Origin: Plecoglossus altivelis
Taxonomy: Eukaryota > Chordata > Actinopteri > Osmeriformes > Plecoglossidae
DNA length: 64,000 nt
Direction of reading: 5' to 3'
Assembly (NCBI GenBank): GCA_036571765.1
Contig: BROE01000007.1
Span: 9,355,293-9,419,292, forward strand
Part shown: positions 29,825 to 41,730 of the stretch, in pieces
Layout of the letters: each line of letters begins with the position of its first letter
How positions within the stretch are numbered: the first letter of the stretch is position 1
Position numbers and translations under genes: made by a program
The notes under the pieces: model-generated
What the model was told of the DNA's origin: nothing
What the model saw: the letters and a program-made list of their open reading frames with translations, nothing else
Databases searched by the model: none

Positions 29825-32541
29825 GTATGTCAATTCTTACTTAAACAGTAATCGTTAGTTATTGACAATCTTGTTTACATGTTTGCTCTAACGCTTTGTT
29901 ATAAAGTACAGTATGTTTGTTTTGTGACTTACACATCTAGCTCGTACTCTTGCGCTAGCTATGACAAAGTGTCTCTACTCCCAGGATAACGATACCAATG
30001 AAAAATCGTTTCTCCAGTGGGACCTACTCACACATGAACAGATCAACGCGCTTCTGGATTTGACAGCGGACGAAGTGCAAACGTAGGTAGTGTTCTTGGA
30101 CAAACTGAAAAGGGTCGCGTACGATACATATAGGCTACCTATCACAAACTTATGCCAAACGGACAGTAGCCAACATTGTTAGCCTAATGTTTCATCTTTG
30201 TTTTTGCATGATAGCAAATAGACAGTTACAGAATGATCCGACCTAGGCTTGGAGTAAAGTGATGGTCACCTGGTTTAACTTGCACCAATGTGATACACCA
30301 GTCATATTTTAGAGGCCCTTGGGCTGAAGAACTACCAGACCTGTCTGAAGGAGGTAGCCATGGTGGACTACTATGTATGTGGCTTCAGGTGGGCCAAGGA
30401 GATGAACTTCAACTGCCACCAAGTCTCCTTTGTCATGGCTGTTCTACAACTGCTCCTGGATAATATAATAGGTGATTCAAGGTGGATATATTTATTGTAA
30501 GCTGATCAACTGCCTTTAGATCTCTGCTGTGTCATAGTTTATAGGTCAGTCTTTACCAGTTCCACAACAAATAGACCAGAGTTTACTTACCATCTCCCAA
30601 TGTTGTTTCAGAGAAGCAGATGCCTTTTGTAGAGAACTTCATTCAGTTTTATAGGGCAGTTACAACATGCCTCCGGTCCGCCACCGAGGCTGATGGCTGC
30701 CCAGTTCTGGATGTAGACCAGGCCATGGCCCTCACTGATCACCTCAAATACAGGTACATCTCCTGCCGTCTCCTTCCTCATTCCTGGGTACACAGCTTCT
30801 GCAGCGACAGCGATGAGTATCACTGATTGTATTTTTGAATTTAGGATGATTCAGTCGATACAAACCTCAGCACCCTCTCAAAGCTAATGCCACGTGCTAA
30901 TGCCCACAGCACCCTCTCAAAGCTAATGCCACATGCTAATGCCCTCAGCACCCTCTCAAAGCTAATGCCACATGCTAATGCCCTCAGCACCCTCTCAAAG
31001 CTAATGCCACATGCTAATGCCCTCACCACCCTCTCAAAGCTAATGCCACGTGCTAATGCCCGTACTGTGTGGGCCAGTCAGACTTGACTAACTCTCTCAG
31101 CTCACATGAACCATCCCAGGATCTCAGACCTCTACTGTGCTCTGTTAGTCTGTTCCAGAACTACAGGCTGTATGGATTTCTCTTCACTACCTCCAGAGAG
31201 GAAGTCCTGCTGGGCATGGAGGTGGGGCTCTGTCAGATTCTACATGCTTGTGGTTGTTTTAGTGAACGATAAAGACAGAGAGAGACAGCGTAAGTAAGAA
31301 TAGATGGTTTCTACCACTGGGTTGCAGAGGACCATTGAAGTGATCGGTTTGGATGAAGTAATTGCACCATTGGAGGAGGGCATGCCAGCTGACATCTATT
31401 TCCGCTTCCTGGCCCCGCCCCCTGTGGAGCAGCAGAAGGAGGTGATGTAACAGTGACCATGAAGGAAACTTTAATAAAACCTCTAAGGGACAGAAAGGGA
31501 CATTGCACCATATCCAATAAAACTGCTGCAGCTTTGCTCAGATACTCCAAACACTCATCCTTTATTTAAAAATATAGCATCAATGGTCAAATGTAATCCA
31601 AATGATCAGGGTGGCATATTATGTATAGTAAAATAATGATATATATTCAAAGAGCAGTATTTACCCCTCTAGCTATATATTCTGAATTGAAAAAGCAGTT
31701 GATGTAATGTGGACACCTCAATTGTCAACCATGGCAACTTCAAAACAATAGCAAAACGTTCTCGGAAGATTCTTAGGAAAGTTCTGAAGTAAATGGTCTC
31801 CAAAGACAAAACAGCCATGCCTTGCAGACTCTTGACACCAAACCAGTAACACCAAGGAAAGTTGCTATTCCTACAAACAACCACCAGCTGGCAATGTTTC
31901 TCTTTAGTAGATCTGCAAAATAGTGTCAACCGATCACAGGCCTACAGAGGAGGGAGCAGTATGAATGAACCTGGGTCTGTTGAACTGACCTAGGAGGTGA
32001 GCAGTGGCCTGCAGGAGGAGAGTGAGGAGGAGCCAGGTGACACACAGTTCCAGGGTGATGAGGAACTGTCGACATACAGCGTCGAGGACGTCAAAGAGGT
32101 GCTGGTAGAGGTGACCAGAGGAATTCTGGGAAACCTGAAGGTATGTCACGAGATGACACAGCATTTTTAATAATTCTCCGGTACGACTGCCAGGCCTGTG
32201 CTGATGTAGAGAGAAACAAGCCTTTTCCACACAGCACAACTGAAACGGTCCATTATGAAAAGTGAACATGGTCAAGCAGCAGTGTTTACATAAGTTCACA
32301 TGTTCTCACAAGTTGAATATTTCAGATGTTTTGGAAGGCAGTGCCTTGAACTGTGCTCTCATAGATCTTCTATGTTGTAAAAAGCATGAATGGTATTCAT
32401 TCTCCTTCTAATATGCCTGTGGAGACATTTAATAACAGTAAAAGACTCCCAGTCCTAGTTTGACAAAGGATTGAACAGCTGCACCAGCTTGTCTACATGT
32501 TATTAAGTGGGTCGGGTGTAACGTGAGACTTACTGCTGCAG

Positions 32542-32578
<37 letters not shown>

Positions 32579-33442
32579 AGCGTGTGCATGTGTGTGTGCA
32601 AATCCTGATTGTGAATTATCCTGTGCAGGAGCACAGCTATTTCTATCTGTTCTCTTGGGTGTATTCCTCTTTTCTCTCTGCCTCATCAAGGTCAATTACA
32701 TATTTTTACTCAGCTAAATTTAGATATACATTCAAGTAGTATAATTTGCATAGCTTATGTAGAAAAGTAGATCTAGTATGTGCATTATTGAAAAGTTAAT
32801 CTAGTCATGAAAAAGTATGGCAGAAATGTAGAACATGTATGGAACAAGGTATGTGATTGTACTCTTTTTAAATCTCAATTCTTCATTTTGTGCTAGAGAG
32901 GTTTTCGCTTTCATGTGGATTGTCTCTACCATTCTAAATTGCTGTTCTCTGGTGAATTATATTTAATAGCCTCCATTTTTCCCGCCTCCAACCAACCAAT
33001 ATTTTAGTTTCAAAAAGTTCCCAGGAGTTTCACTCTCAAAGCATGTGGAGCTCATCAGCCCATATATGGTTGAAGATTTGAAGTTGGCAAACGTTGGGGT
33101 AAAGCTGTGGGTGAATTCCATAAGTGGATTGGAACCGTTTAATTTGGAAGCATACAGTATTCCAGAGAAAATAAATGGACATGGGATTCTTGGTGACTAT
33201 GTGAACACTCAAGCAAACAAGTTCCAATAGCCATAAGAGCATGTTTCCTTTGCTGCAGCATATGGTTGTAATTCTCCAATATTGTCAGTTATAGACACTG
33301 GTAATATCAGAAGGGCTCAGCATAATGATCTTGACCTCTTCTCTGCTGTCATCTACAGGCTGAGTTCACGGAAAAGCTTCAAGTTCAAGAGAAGAACTAC
33401 ATTTCCAGACTGGATCAACTGAAAAACAATTCCAACAAATAG
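29747..33442 (+). CDS. cabcoco1: cabcoco1 (C10orf107-like): ciliary calcium-binding coiled-coil protein (8 exons)
   Basis: Eight exons (29747-29824, 29985-30082, 30302-30471, 30612-30753, 31149-31221, 31328-31441, 31994-32140, 33359-33442) join in phase to 906 nt, 301 residues. Features recalled from the family are FLQWDLLTHEQINALLDL near the N terminus, a YYV-G-WAKEMNF block (residues about 82-95), SLFQNYRLYGFLF and TSREEVLLGME (about 163-187), and an acidic C-terminal region ending in a basic/acidic helix. CABCOCO1 has been reported as a cilium/sperm-flagellum-associated calcium-binding coiled-coil protein (known). The gene name rests on these motifs and on its place between tmem26 and arid5b. 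The start codon at 29747 is followed by a strong donor; an in-frame ATG at 29639 would add 36 residues. Exon 6 can also read into a stop and poly(A) signals, giving a shorter form. Confidence 0.88.
29985..30082 (+). CDS. cabcoco1: cabcoco1 exon 2
   Basis: Residues 27-58 plus two bases of Thr59, containing FLQWDLLTHEQINALLDLTA. Acceptor CCCAG, donor GTAGGT. A second GT four bases on would bring in an in-frame stop, which supports the first donor. Confidence 0.87.
30302..30471 (+). CDS. cabcoco1: cabcoco1 exon 3
   Basis: Completes Thr59 and encodes residues 60-115, including VDYYVCGFRWAKEMNFN. I chose the CACCAG acceptor before 30302 because TTTTAG at 30310-ish breaks the frame with exon 2, while this one gives HILEALGLKNYQ in phase. 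Donor GTGATT. Confidence 0.85.
30612..30753 (+). CDS. cabcoco1: cabcoco1 exon 4
   Basis: Completes Glu116 and encodes residues 117-162 plus two bases: KQMPFVENFIQFYRAVTTCL and VLDVDQAMALTDHLKY. Acceptor TTCAG, donor GTACAT. Confidence 0.87.
30865..31059. repeat. 39-bp minisatellite, five copies, in cabcoco1 intron 4
   Basis: Five head-to-tail 39-bp units start at 30865, 30904, 30943, 30982 and 31021, about 95% identical. The core reads CACCCTCTCAAAGCTAATGC. The unit length is a multiple of three and lacks stops in some frames, so false repeat proteins appear on both strands. Units 1 and 5 contain CACGTG; units 2-4 have CACATG. Confidence 0.95.
31149..31221 (+). CDS. cabcoco1: cabcoco1 exon 5
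   Basis: Completes Ser163 and encodes residues 164-187: LFQNYRLYGFLFTTSREEVL then LGME, the best conserved C-terminal block. Acceptor GTTAG, donor GTGGGG. Confidence 0.87.
31328..31441 (+). CDS. cabcoco1: cabcoco1 exon 6 (alternative 3' end possible)
   Basis: Residues 188-225: RTIEVIGLDEVIAPLEEGMP then ADIYFRFLAPPPVEQQKE. Acceptor TGCAG, donor GTGATG. Without splicing the frame adds Val-Met and stops at 31447-31449, with AATAAA 24 bases later. Confidence 0.87.
31473..31521 (+). terminator. intronic poly(A) signals after cabcoco1 exon 6
   Basis: Two perfect AATAAA hexamers (31473-31478 and 31516-31521) lie 24 and 67 bases after the read-through stop of exon 6. They could end a short transcript encoding 227 residues. 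Confidence 0.5.
31994..32140 (+). CDS. cabcoco1: cabcoco1 exon 7 (acidic segment)
   Basis: Residues 226-274. Acidic, with EESEEEPGDTQFQGDEEL followed by an amphipathic stretch VEDVKEVLVEVTRGILGNLK. Both ends are GT-AG and the frame is open throughout. Codon structure and phase fit exons 6 and 8, but I recall no direct homolog. Confidence 0.75.
32544..32576. repeat. (GT)n microsatellite in cabcoco1 intron 7
   Basis: GT run of about 33 bp. Confidence 0.95.
33359..33442 (+). CDS. cabcoco1: cabcoco1 exon 8 and stop
   Basis: Residues 275-301 (AEFTEKLQVQEKNYISRLDQ then LKNNSNK), a predicted coiled-coil-like helix, with TAG at 33440-33442. Acceptor TACAG. Poly(A) signal 239 bases on. Confidence 0.8.
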   Translation, partial: AEFTEKLQVQEKNYISRLDQLKNNSNK

Positions 33443-33680
33443 ATACAAAGCAGTGGGAACGTTCACCATAATTAGACAATATATTTTTATTGAGGTTTTG
33501 AGAGGATAATTGAATGTAATGTCATATTCAACACTAATGAATGTTATGTCTTCCAGGTTCACACAAATATATCTTATTATACTGTTGTGTGACTCAATGT
33601 GTCTTTGTTCAATTGAATCCCCTGATAATTTCCTGGAACCTGTAAGGTATAAAGGAATATGAATCTAAATCATGATGTCA

Positions 33681-33686
33681 AATAAA
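33681..33686 (+). terminator. cabcoco1 distal poly(A) signal
   Basis: Perfect AATAAA 239 bases after the exon 8 stop codon, the first on this strand. Confidence 0.55.
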
Positions 33687-34024
33687 AGCGTATTTGTTCC
33701 GTGAATGAGCCAGATAAATCTCATTAGGACTGAAGGTATCTTATATAATGTCAACAGGGACTCCACTGCAGTCATAAGCTATTTCAGCTAAAATTCCAAC
33801 ACACTGCAACTCTAGAGCTGAGTAGAGCTACTTGCTATGAACAGCAAAGGCAGCAATACGCATATATTATTTAAGATGAATGTTATCTTTCACCACATAT
33901 TTGAACAAGTCCACTTCATTAGAGTGAAAGACGACAGTAAATGTACACTGCCCCAGAGAATTCTGATTGAATATTGCAGGTGTGTTATTTTAGCTGTTCT
34001 CACTTATATTTGTGGTTTGTGTGA

Positions 34025-34060
34025 GTGTGTGTGTGTGTGAGTCAGTGTGTGTGTGTGTGT
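34025..34060. repeat. (GT)n microsatellite, interrupted
   Basis: Two GT runs separated by GAGTCA, 0.3 kb after the cabcoco1 poly(A) signal. Confidence 0.92.
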
Positions 34061-36190
34061 TGGCGTCCCAACAGATTGAGTTCCTCAGAATTCTTGGCAT
34101 CACTGCATGACAAAGAAACACTATCTCAAGCGACGTCATCTGCTTTGCTTCATCCTCTTACAAGAAACAGAAACTTAGAAGTTCACCACATCTGCTTTCC
34201 TCAACCTGGACGTCAAAAGATAAAAGTATATGTCACTTGTGGATCGTTTTCTGAATCCAGTATTATTGGTTTATCAATTAAGCTGATTATGTTAATTAAA
34301 CTTTTGTCAGTAACATTTACAAGATGTATTGCTCTCTACCGTAAGATTTAAAAAAAATAGTTCAGAGCTTACTTCTTTGCCTATAACATTAAGTTTTTAA
34401 TGGCTTTAAGTAGCAACAGCCACCACAACTCCTGGAAACCATTTGCTCCGTCATTTACTTTTTGTGTGGGGGAAGAGGTATGCACATGCACAAACGGCTG
34501 ATACCTTTAACTGGAAATTGTTATCATGTCACGGCAATGACTTTCCAAAGAGGAACTGGGAAAACGAGTGTTGAATGTTTTCCTGAATTCCAGTGGAACG
34601 TGTCTGTATAACATGTTGCTGGAAAGTGCTCCCTTTGTACCTCTGAACTGATTGATCGAGTTACTGCCAAGCCGAGCACAGATTACCCTGTGTTTCACAG
34701 TTCTGTCACTGTTGACAAAAGCTCCCACCCTCGTGTGGCCGAAAGACCACACTGCAGATTGGTGAGTCATCGTGTATTTCCTGCACTCACTGCCTTACTT
34801 TGAAGCACAGACACATGTCCTGACATTAGAGAACAGGAAACCAACTGCTGTTTTGTGTGGTCACAAAAAACTATATACGTCTCCCAGCTCTACTCTCACT
34901 CTCGAAAATGTTCAACTGTATCTCTCTGTGAAAGCGCAGCGTTGATAATGCTGTCATGTTTACCAGTTTGACTCCCGGTATTTAACACACGGCTGTGATT
35001 ATGAAGTGACTGAGTATTTGCAAGTGTTTCCTTTCACAATCTGTTTGACCCTCAGATAATGCTGTGAGGTGAAGGATAATTAAATAAAAGTACATTTTCT
35101 GCAGGTCCTGGCACTGTGTGAAATGTAATCCCTTTAGCATCTCATGCACTCAGTCGTGACATTTACTACCAGAATGGAGATGTTGCCGCAAGGCTTTATG
35201 GTTATAGCTAATATATAGCTAGTCTGGGCACAGGTCATGCTGTTACAACCGAGAAGCGTAAGAGGATATTATAAGGGTGATTCTCTCAAAGAACTGTGGT
35301 GTAAATACTGTATGTGTCTGAACAACATGTGCTGCTATTTAATGTCATCTGAGTCACACCTGAATCATAGTTAAGTGTTTTAAATCCAATCAAATTGTAC
35401 AGCCCTTCTAACAAGCAACGTTAACAAAAGACTCTACGTATGCCCTTACAGTTCCACCTAAAACAACATGAAACCCTCAAAGAAGATAACCTCCTATGAA
35501 AACTCAACCCTAACCGTGACCCACTGACCCTAACCCACAGATATTCAGACTTCTGAATAAGTAGAGCACTAACCGCACTTTACGTTGTTTGACTATGGTT
35601 AGTTACAAGGCTGGGCAGTACAGGATCAGTAGAACACCACAGGATGGTCAAGTAGAAGGACAGGAGGAGACCGGTAACTAGGTCCAATGTAGTGACAAGG
35701 TCCAACTTTGGCAGACCAGAAACCTGGCAAATGTTGACTGGCCAAATGGGTGAGGAGAAAGAGACAGAGAAGGAAGTAGTATAAGAGAATGTGGAGGATC
35801 CCATAATGGGATTGTAACTGTGAGGGTGAAGTCCCCAACAGTTAAGTGTGAACTAGTGCAGCAGTTCAGTTCAAATACTAGCTATAAAGAGGTTTGTAAT
35901 GGATCCTTAAACAAGCCAACACCAAGGCGGTGTAAGCCTGGCTTACGCTGGAGAGAAGAACACATTTTTATCCTGCAACCAACAACACACCTTGTCATCC
36001 ATGGAACACACAGTTGCACACATCGACAGCAACGATAGACACACTGTAACACACAAGATCAGGTTTTTTCAAGTTTAGATTTACATATTTTGTCTGACAT
36101 TTAATGTCCAGTCCACCACGAAAATGATGAAAGTGACCTTTTGATGATTGTTTTCGAATTGCAGGTGTGACTGAATACCCCACCCACATA

Positions 36191-36210
36191 CACACACACA
36201 CACACACACA
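36191..36210. repeat. (CA)10 microsatellite
   Basis: Pure CA run. Confidence 0.92.
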
Positions 36211-39200
36211 CTCACACTACACTGGCCAGATGTTCAGTGTTGTTTCCTTCAAAGCAAAGAAGTTATGAGGGTTACTCAAAATGCCTGGCTTGTCGGCTGC
36301 TGGCGCTTAGTACATTCCTAAATTACCATGTAATGTAATACCCTGTTTTCGTTGTGAACAAAGACTGGTGAGACATGTTCTATTCAGAGTGGTGTCTGTC
36401 ATGTTCTTTAAACACAGATGGAATGATGTCTGTAATAGAACTAAGCATGTTACTTAAGAGTAGAGTCTGTTGAATTCTCGCATTGGCCCTTAATGAAGAG
36501 GTTTGTAAACAACATGGATAAGAATGGAAAAACAAGAGACTGTGTTTTGCTTGAGCAAAATCATTGTTCCATTGCCTTCAACCCCGATAAAAATAACACG
36601 TCCTTGTGCACTGTAGAATCACACTCTAAACCTTGTGTTATTAGTTTTGTCATATTTACATTAGTCAGAGAGACACTTTTAACTCTGACAATATGTTTCC
36701 TGCATGTCTCAACAAATCCAATAAAAATGCAGCCTTGGGTTCAGCTCATTACCATTGGCTGTAGTTTATATTCATTTCAAGTCCTGTTAGGCGTCATTAA
36801 TGTTGCTTACATAATGAAATTCATTGACTCTGTAGGGCTGGATGTTTAAATCATTAATCTCTCCTCTGTACAAGCTGCCATAGATCACGCTCACCCTGTG
36901 TCTTCCTCCCTGCCTGCCTGCCTCCTTCATCCATTTGTTTGAGTCATTTCTTAACAGTTAAATGTTTTAAGGCTAATCTTATCTAGGAGTGATTTGCTGG
37001 CATAATGGTGTTGTGGAGGGAGCCGTGAGGAGAGCGGTGTAAAACTGAAAGAAAACTGTTGCAAAGGTCAATTTTTATTGACATACCACCAGCTCTCTGC
37101 AGCAGAACGAGCTGGACGAGAATGAGAACTGACTTAATAAACCAGTTAGTATACAATAACGCTACAATATCAGCAAGCATTCCAGCCATGAGATAATAAT
37201 GAAGTAATGTACAGAAACTGCTCTAATCTTAGATCATTGTTTCCTGTTGAACCGGCTCATGAATCATGCAATGTTGTTGAATCGTGATGTTTGTCTTTCT
37301 AGGCCAAAGTATTTCAAGGTTAGAGGTGTATACCTCAGTCATTTACAGGCAGTTCAATGTGCAATACCATGTCTGTGAGCGCAACATTACAAACATCTTA
37401 ATGATAAGACACAGAGCTGTGTCTACATGACTCGTACGATCTTACTTTGCTCAACCGACATGTACTGTTGTATATAGTTTAATACAATGGATTAAGCACA
37501 TCCCTTAAACCAAATACTTGATTGTTAGAAATGTGAAATATATTTAGTCATGTAGATTAATTCTCTGTCTTGTTCCATGGGAAAACATTTCTCTGAAAAG
37601 GTCCATCTTGGCAAGTCTGGATAAATAATTCTGCGCTGACTCATCTATCAGCATTCACAATATTGTGTCAACCATAACGTTCTTTAGTGTTTAGTGGTTT
37701 CAGGGCCGAGCTCTGACAGAAGAGTATAATCTCCCCACTTAAGACATACCTTCATCCTACATATTGTGCAATGCATTAGCATCCGTTTGATGGAGTCAGA
37801 AGTTTCAACATTGACTGTTCTCTTAAGCCATCCAATAAAATGTTTTGTTTGTGGCCCTCGCAGCAGTGTGGGTGTAACGAGGCTTTAGAGCGGATGGCCA
37901 GAGGGGAACTTGATAGGTTTGTGTGATATATTGGAAACTGAAATCTAACCCACCTGGTGCAGTACACTCTTACAGAGCTGCTAGTTGCCCTCAGCTCCCC
38001 CTTAGCTTCATTGCTTGATTTTAGTTGAATATGTTAATGTTCATGGGCTACGTTAGTATTCTTGTATTAGAATGAAACACCACACACCATTCTTTTGATT
38101 CCATGACAACCAAAACGTGGGTTGTATAAAAATCTGAACAGTGATTCTTTAATCATTCAAACCTTAAGGGTGTGCTCCTGTGAATTACTGAATTTCATTA
38201 GTAAAAGCCTTCATATGAACACCATTTAGAGTTTCAGCCTTGACATGATCTTAATCGTATTCATTAAAAATATAATTTTAAGAGTGGATAGTATCTGTGT
38301 CTGTTCATGGTATGGCCCAATGAATATGTGTTCAACAATATTCACATGAGCCTAAGATGACGATGAATAAAAATAACATTTCAGTTGATGATTGATGACC
38401 CAAATGCATACAAAAATTATTTTGAACACTGCAATTTTATAGCTGTAGCAATATTAAACAGGAATACATGTGTGAGTATAGATAGTAAAATTCCAGTTTA
38501 CCTATTCTTGACAGTCATGTAATAACTATAACAGTATTTTGAGACACTTTTAGTCCATCCAGCATCAAACACCAGGGGTGTAATGAGCAGCTATGAGACA
38601 CAAACCAAATATATGTCTTGTCGTCAGGCAGAATTCACGGTAAGTAAATTACCTGACAGGGAAACACAAAAGGTTAGTGTTGTCCTGTGATCCTATTCGC
38701 TGTCGTGAAACTTAAAACTATTTGCAATAAAGGAGATTGATGTGAGCTGGATAGAACCCTCAGGGTCAGCAGAGAGTGTTTCTGAGTTGGTCCCCACAGG
38801 TTGAACTGATCGTCATGTATCACTGAGGCTGCTGTGTAGCTCTGTACCATCCACACTAGTAGGACCAGATGGTGCTTATCAGAATGATTGATAAGTGCCT
38901 GAGACTTGTACAGCTATCCATTTTCCGCTGATGCATCTGAGGAGACGCAGAGATTACAGAGAAAATCTCTCTTGACATTTACCAGACTTAATAAACAGGA
39001 AGATAAAGAATCAGATGAAACATTTCTGACTTTGTGATCAATCTAATGTTTACGTTTGTCTATTGATCATTGTGTGATTTATAACAAGTGTTTGTTTGGA
39101 CTTGGGAGTATTTTTTGTATTTGAAAGATGGTCGTCTATCTCTCAAATCAATATAAATTTTCTCCCCCATTTACATGGAGGAGATCTGAGCTGTTTTGCA

Positions 39201-41678
39201 TCTGGTGAACATGTCTAAGATATTAAAAGAGAGAGAAAAATAGACAGATGAACAGAGAAAGAGGGAGGCAGGGTGGGAGTACAGAGATGAGGGTTGCAGA
39301 TCCATTTTTCCACAAGCTCTAAAACTGTGGATATTTCCTGCAGCTTTGAGAGGAGAAAGATTAGGTTATCAATCTGCTGTACTCATATTGTCACCAGCAA
39401 CCACAAATCCATGCAGCGCAGCACACACTGAAACAGCCCATCTGTAAGGCAAATTATCCTCTGCAGTATAACTATCCTGATTTATTAGTACTCATTCTAC
39501 TTACTGCATTCAAAGGAGCACTGTGAAACCAACAGCTACATATGGAATAGGCCAATCTGTTTTCCCTCTGGTCTAGTAACCTCTTACACTAATATGTTAT
39601 ATCCAAGCAATTTACTTACACACCATGGACCACTTTAATTGCCACGCAGATTATTAAACCTAGCACTGGACTAGGACTACATTTAATGGAACCCTTTTAT
39701 TATTAACGCTTATACTTTGTTGCACTGGCTTAATGTGTAGAAAATGGGTATTGTTCAATTGCATCCATACATCATGGTTTGTGGGTATAGGACATGTCAG
39801 TTCAGAGGTGTGAACTGTAGGGAGAAGACTTGGTTTTAGCACAGTGAGATATTTGATCTGTGGAAGCCTGCTGTATCTCTTCCCTGCTTGGCCAAGCTGT
39901 TCCCTCCCTGCCTCATGTCACCGACACAGCCACAATGTAGTCAGAGATTCAGGGCTCTCGGGTGAATTGACAATGCTTTTGTTATCAACTCCTATTCTTT
40001 ATTGTCTCTGGTGACACAAGATTGACGGCTACACTGCATAACAAAAAGTTTAGTTTTCTATTCTAATCTAAAATAACAAACTGATTGCTGAACGCCAATC
40101 TTACTTTGATGCGGATTATGTGTTTTTATTCAGAATCTTTTTGTGATTTTGGCAATAGGATGAATAAACACATATTTTTCATAAGTCTTTTGCAATTAGG
40201 TTTTGATTAGGTAGTTGAGAAAATAATGGATGATTGATTAAGAGTCAAAGGCTAAATGGTGCAATTAGTCAAAATGGAAAATGTCCATGCAGCTATGCAT
40301 CGAAGCAGTTTTATTCAATTGTAGCGGGTTGTTAATAATTTAATAAGAAAATGATTAAAATCAAAGTCTTTATTAAAAATACACATTAACTTCCAAAGAA
40401 TTAATTTTAATCATCCATGATTTAAGTGGAAAATGACTAAATGACGAAATATCAAAATTAAACGATCATTTATCGCGATCATTCTGCCTGGTTCTTCCTC
40501 GTGTCAGAAAGCATTGCATAAGGAACGAAAATAGCTGACGTTAAGGCTTTGAATCATGTAGGACTCATTGTACAGAAACAACCCCAGCAATTCTCGGCTT
40601 TGCGTTATTAAACCCCGCTGCAGTTACTGCCAATGCCCCTCCTAGGCTAAATAATATATTACTCAGAGGACGTAACAACGAAACAATGGTCCGAATTTCA
40701 AGTACACTATTAACACATTTGTTGGACACACAATTGTTTCATTTTGCGTGGCAGTGTATACAATATCCTTTCTAGAACGTTAAAAGCGTTCGAAAACAAA
40801 ACATCGGTGTCTGAGTGCAAATAGCGTCATCAGAAGGTCTTTATGAAAAAAGAAACGCGACACAAAACGCGCGCATTCTGCATTCTAAACGCATCCGCGT
40901 GGGTTGTCAACACCTATCTTAAAAACGTTCAAAAACCAAGGCGGGATAGGCTACACTAAAAGCAGCCCCAAACCCTAAAACATATATTAAACCGCCAAGG
41001 AAGAACTATCTAATTCAGTTCCACACTCAAACTATATGTTTTAAGCTATGATTTCCCCGAATGCTACCCGTCTATTGCGTTCCCCACCATACACACCCTG
41101 GAGAGATAGCACAAGTGGCATTTTAGACGAAAGTGGATACAGTGCATGCATTCTAGAAATAGGAAGACGCGCGCTCCTGATTCTATCCCCAGGTCTACAG
41201 GAAATGTTCTTTCTATTACCACATACAAACGTCCTTGCAGCAGGTCCTGGTAGGAACATAGCAAGTCAATTACGCGTATTACTGTGTCATTAACTTAAAT
41301 ACAGTTAAATAAATTATTACTGAATCCTCACATTGACAAAATGGATACACTACTTTGATGACTGGAGCAGAAGACATTTATTTACTGTTTTGATTTTTTA
41401 ACTGGATGCGAATTATGTAATGCGGTTGCAGTAGACTCATGCACTCATCATGTTTATGAATTTAATATGACAATAGTTTCGAGGAAAAACGGAAAAAATT
41501 GTTCTGTTAGAAACATGGACGTCTGAAAAAATATTAGATTACTTTTTTACACATTTTTGGGCTGCCAGATTGGAACTATTGGGACTTCATATTGACGCAG
41601 GGCGGAATTCACCGTGCGCAAATATTGCAGACTGCCAGGACCGTTTGCAATCCATTCAAGCCAACAAGTTTGGAGAGA

Positions 41679-41684
41679 ATGTAG
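41679..41684 (+). promoter_or_regulatory. start-stop uORF in arid5b leader
   Basis: ATGTAG: a start codon followed directly by a stop, 25 bases before the arid5b ATG. If the leader includes it, ribosomes could pause there. The 5' end of the mRNA is not known. Confidence 0.45.
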
Positions 41685-41709
41685 AGTTTAATCAATTCAG
41701 AACCTCGCG

Positions 41710-41730
41710 ATGGAGCCCAACTCACTCATG
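41710..41730 (+). CDS. arid5b: arid5b exon 1 (start codon)
   Basis: Seven codons, MEPNSLM, matching the mammalian MEPNSLQ start except for the last residue. Context GCGATGG is favourable. Donor GTATTA. A start-stop uORF lies 25 bases upstream. Confidence 0.88.

Larger units (their letters stand above)
33687..41709. other. cabcoco1-arid5b intergenic region
   Basis: About 8 kb with no recognisable exon. It holds (GT)n and (CA)n tracts at 34.03 and 36.19 kb. A very AT-rich stretch at about 40.09-40.45 kb is dense in TAAT/ATTA homeodomain cores and could be regulatory. From about 40.48 kb toward arid5b the sequence gains CpG and CCAAT-like elements, consistent with the arid5b promoter. Confidence 0.5.

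Noticed and set aside
30083..30320. TTTTAG near 30312 as the acceptor of cabcoco1 exon 3
   Set aside because: It breaks the frame with exon 2 and leads to a stop; the CACCAG acceptor at 30301 keeps the conserved frame.
30841..31087. Repeat proteins (ALACGISFERVLR-type and HANALSTLSKLMP-type) on both strands
   Set aside because: They come from the 39-bp intronic minisatellite, whose unit length is a multiple of three. No start context or splice signals support translation.
31934..32299. Minus-strand open frame of 121 residues over cabcoco1 exon 7
   Set aside because: Antisense shadow; the plus strand has in-phase GT-AG ends joining exons 6 and 8.
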